The position numbers were made by a program, and so were the translations under genes. This document shows, piece after piece, positions 63,063-64,000 of a stretch of DNA of 64,000 nt. The notes beneath the pieces were generated by a model, which searched no databases, was not told the origin of the DNA, and saw only the letters and a program-made list of their open reading frames with translations. Source of the DNA: Latrodectus hesperus (Eukaryota; Arthropoda; Arachnida; Araneae; Theridiidae); contig CM075862.1 in assembly GCA_037975125.1 (NCBI GenBank), positions 10,611,444 to 10,675,443 on the forward strand. Reading direction: 5' to 3'. Numbering within the stretch: the stretch's first letter is position 1; the number at the start of each line of letters is the position of its first letter.

Positions 63063-63690
63063 AAATTTTTCAATATTTGATGAGAAAAATGAAGCAGGAA
63101 ATTAAATTACGAGAAAGTATATATTATTCATTAACTGGAACATACAATACATATAAATGAATAAAAAAAGGTGAATTACAAAGACAACAATTAATTTTTG
63201 AATGAGAATTATTCCATTTGATTAGCATAGTATAATGACATTATTTTTTATAAAGAAAGGAAAAATAAACTAAAATTCAAAATTGAAATAAAAATTCTAG
63301 TCATACTTTTAACACCAAATTTCTTTAAAATGACTAAGTTTAATCAGAATTAGTCAATTTATATCTTCTTAATAATGCTGTAACAATGATTTAATATTCA
63401 GAAATAGTGATATAGGTATTATGTATCATATAAAATTGTGCATTATTTACGTTATTTTAAAAAGCACAGTTAATAATGAACTAAAAGTTTGCTTATACTT
63501 ATTTTTTAAAAAAACATGACTTGTTTCCAATATGTTCTATTTCTTTTGAGTAATATTATTTTTATTGAATAGCATCAAAGATAAATTACATTCTAAAATA
63601 AATAATGATATAAAATTTTGTTAAATTCATAAATAATGTTACATTAATTTTGTTCATAGTAAGAAAACTAAATATATTCATTAGTATCCT

Positions 63691-63800
<110 letters not shown>

Positions 63801-64000
63801 CAAACTAAAAAAGTAATAAAAGTAAAATTTTATGATACAATATTTAAATATTTCAAATAATCCAAAAATTTTCTTAATCGTGGGATATGATATATAAAAA
63901 AGCTGTATATCATACACAAAAACCGAATAAAAATTTCTTAATTTAAATTTTTACCACCATTTTCATTCCAAGCGGATTTCTGGGATATCTGTCGTCCGAA

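Noticed and set aside
63946..64000. Possible further exon of gene C at the right edge
   Set aside because: The minus-strand reading does not match the expected AYLSWVRDNG exon or any M13 block.

Overview
The window is a piece of an AT-rich animal nuclear genome, most likely an orb-weaving spider or a related arachnid. The evidence is many short exons with GT-AG introns, long pure (TA)n arrays, abundant tRNA-derived SINEs, decayed Tc1/mariner elements and a tandem array of secreted M13 (neprilysin-like) metallopeptidases. That peptidase family is known to be abundant in spider venom and digestive fluid. The taxonomic call is an inference; nothing here is bacterial or viral, and no CRISPR array, rRNA or functional tRNA was seen.

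All protein-coding genes that can be supported lie on the minus strand, head to tail. Gene C enters from the right and ends at 62470; only its last two exons are visible. Gene A is complete: start codon at 57003, stop at 27466, 20 coding exons, 2193 nt including the stop, 730 aa. Gene B starts at 21983, and its first 12 exons are visible before it leaves the window on the left; its last visible coding base is 822. Exons 3 to 12 of A and B have identical lengths and phases, and exons 19 and 20 of A and C also match in length and phase. The cluster therefore arose by tandem duplication. A and B encode an N-terminal signal peptide with no room for a cytoplasmic tail, so they are predicted to be secreted rather than type II membrane neprilysins. 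Gene A keeps the zinc motif HEITH, the third ligand in ENIAD, the NAFY substrate motif, the catalytic-region histidine and the conserved cysteines.

Layout, left to right: 1-21983 is the 5' two thirds of gene B, with two degenerate Tc1-like elements (12470-13943, 15029-16448), several SINEs and a solo-LTR-like block. 21984-27465 is a B-A intergenic region with a SINE flanked by clear target-site duplications. 27466-57003 is gene A, whose introns hold (TA)n arrays, a 511-bp internally deleted mariner-type element (35300-35810), a hAT-like element (45412-46084), a TIR element at 46.5 kb, LINE scraps and SINEs. 57004-62469 is an A-C intergenic region with a SINE-related repeat and a LINE RNase H/zinc-knuckle fragment. 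62470-64000 is the 3' end of gene C.

No wholly new biological system is evident. The most interesting points are the secreted M13 tandem cluster with near-equal spacing and a shared promoter position, and several dispersed, apparently non-autonomous repeat families that occur in non-equivalent introns of the paralogues.
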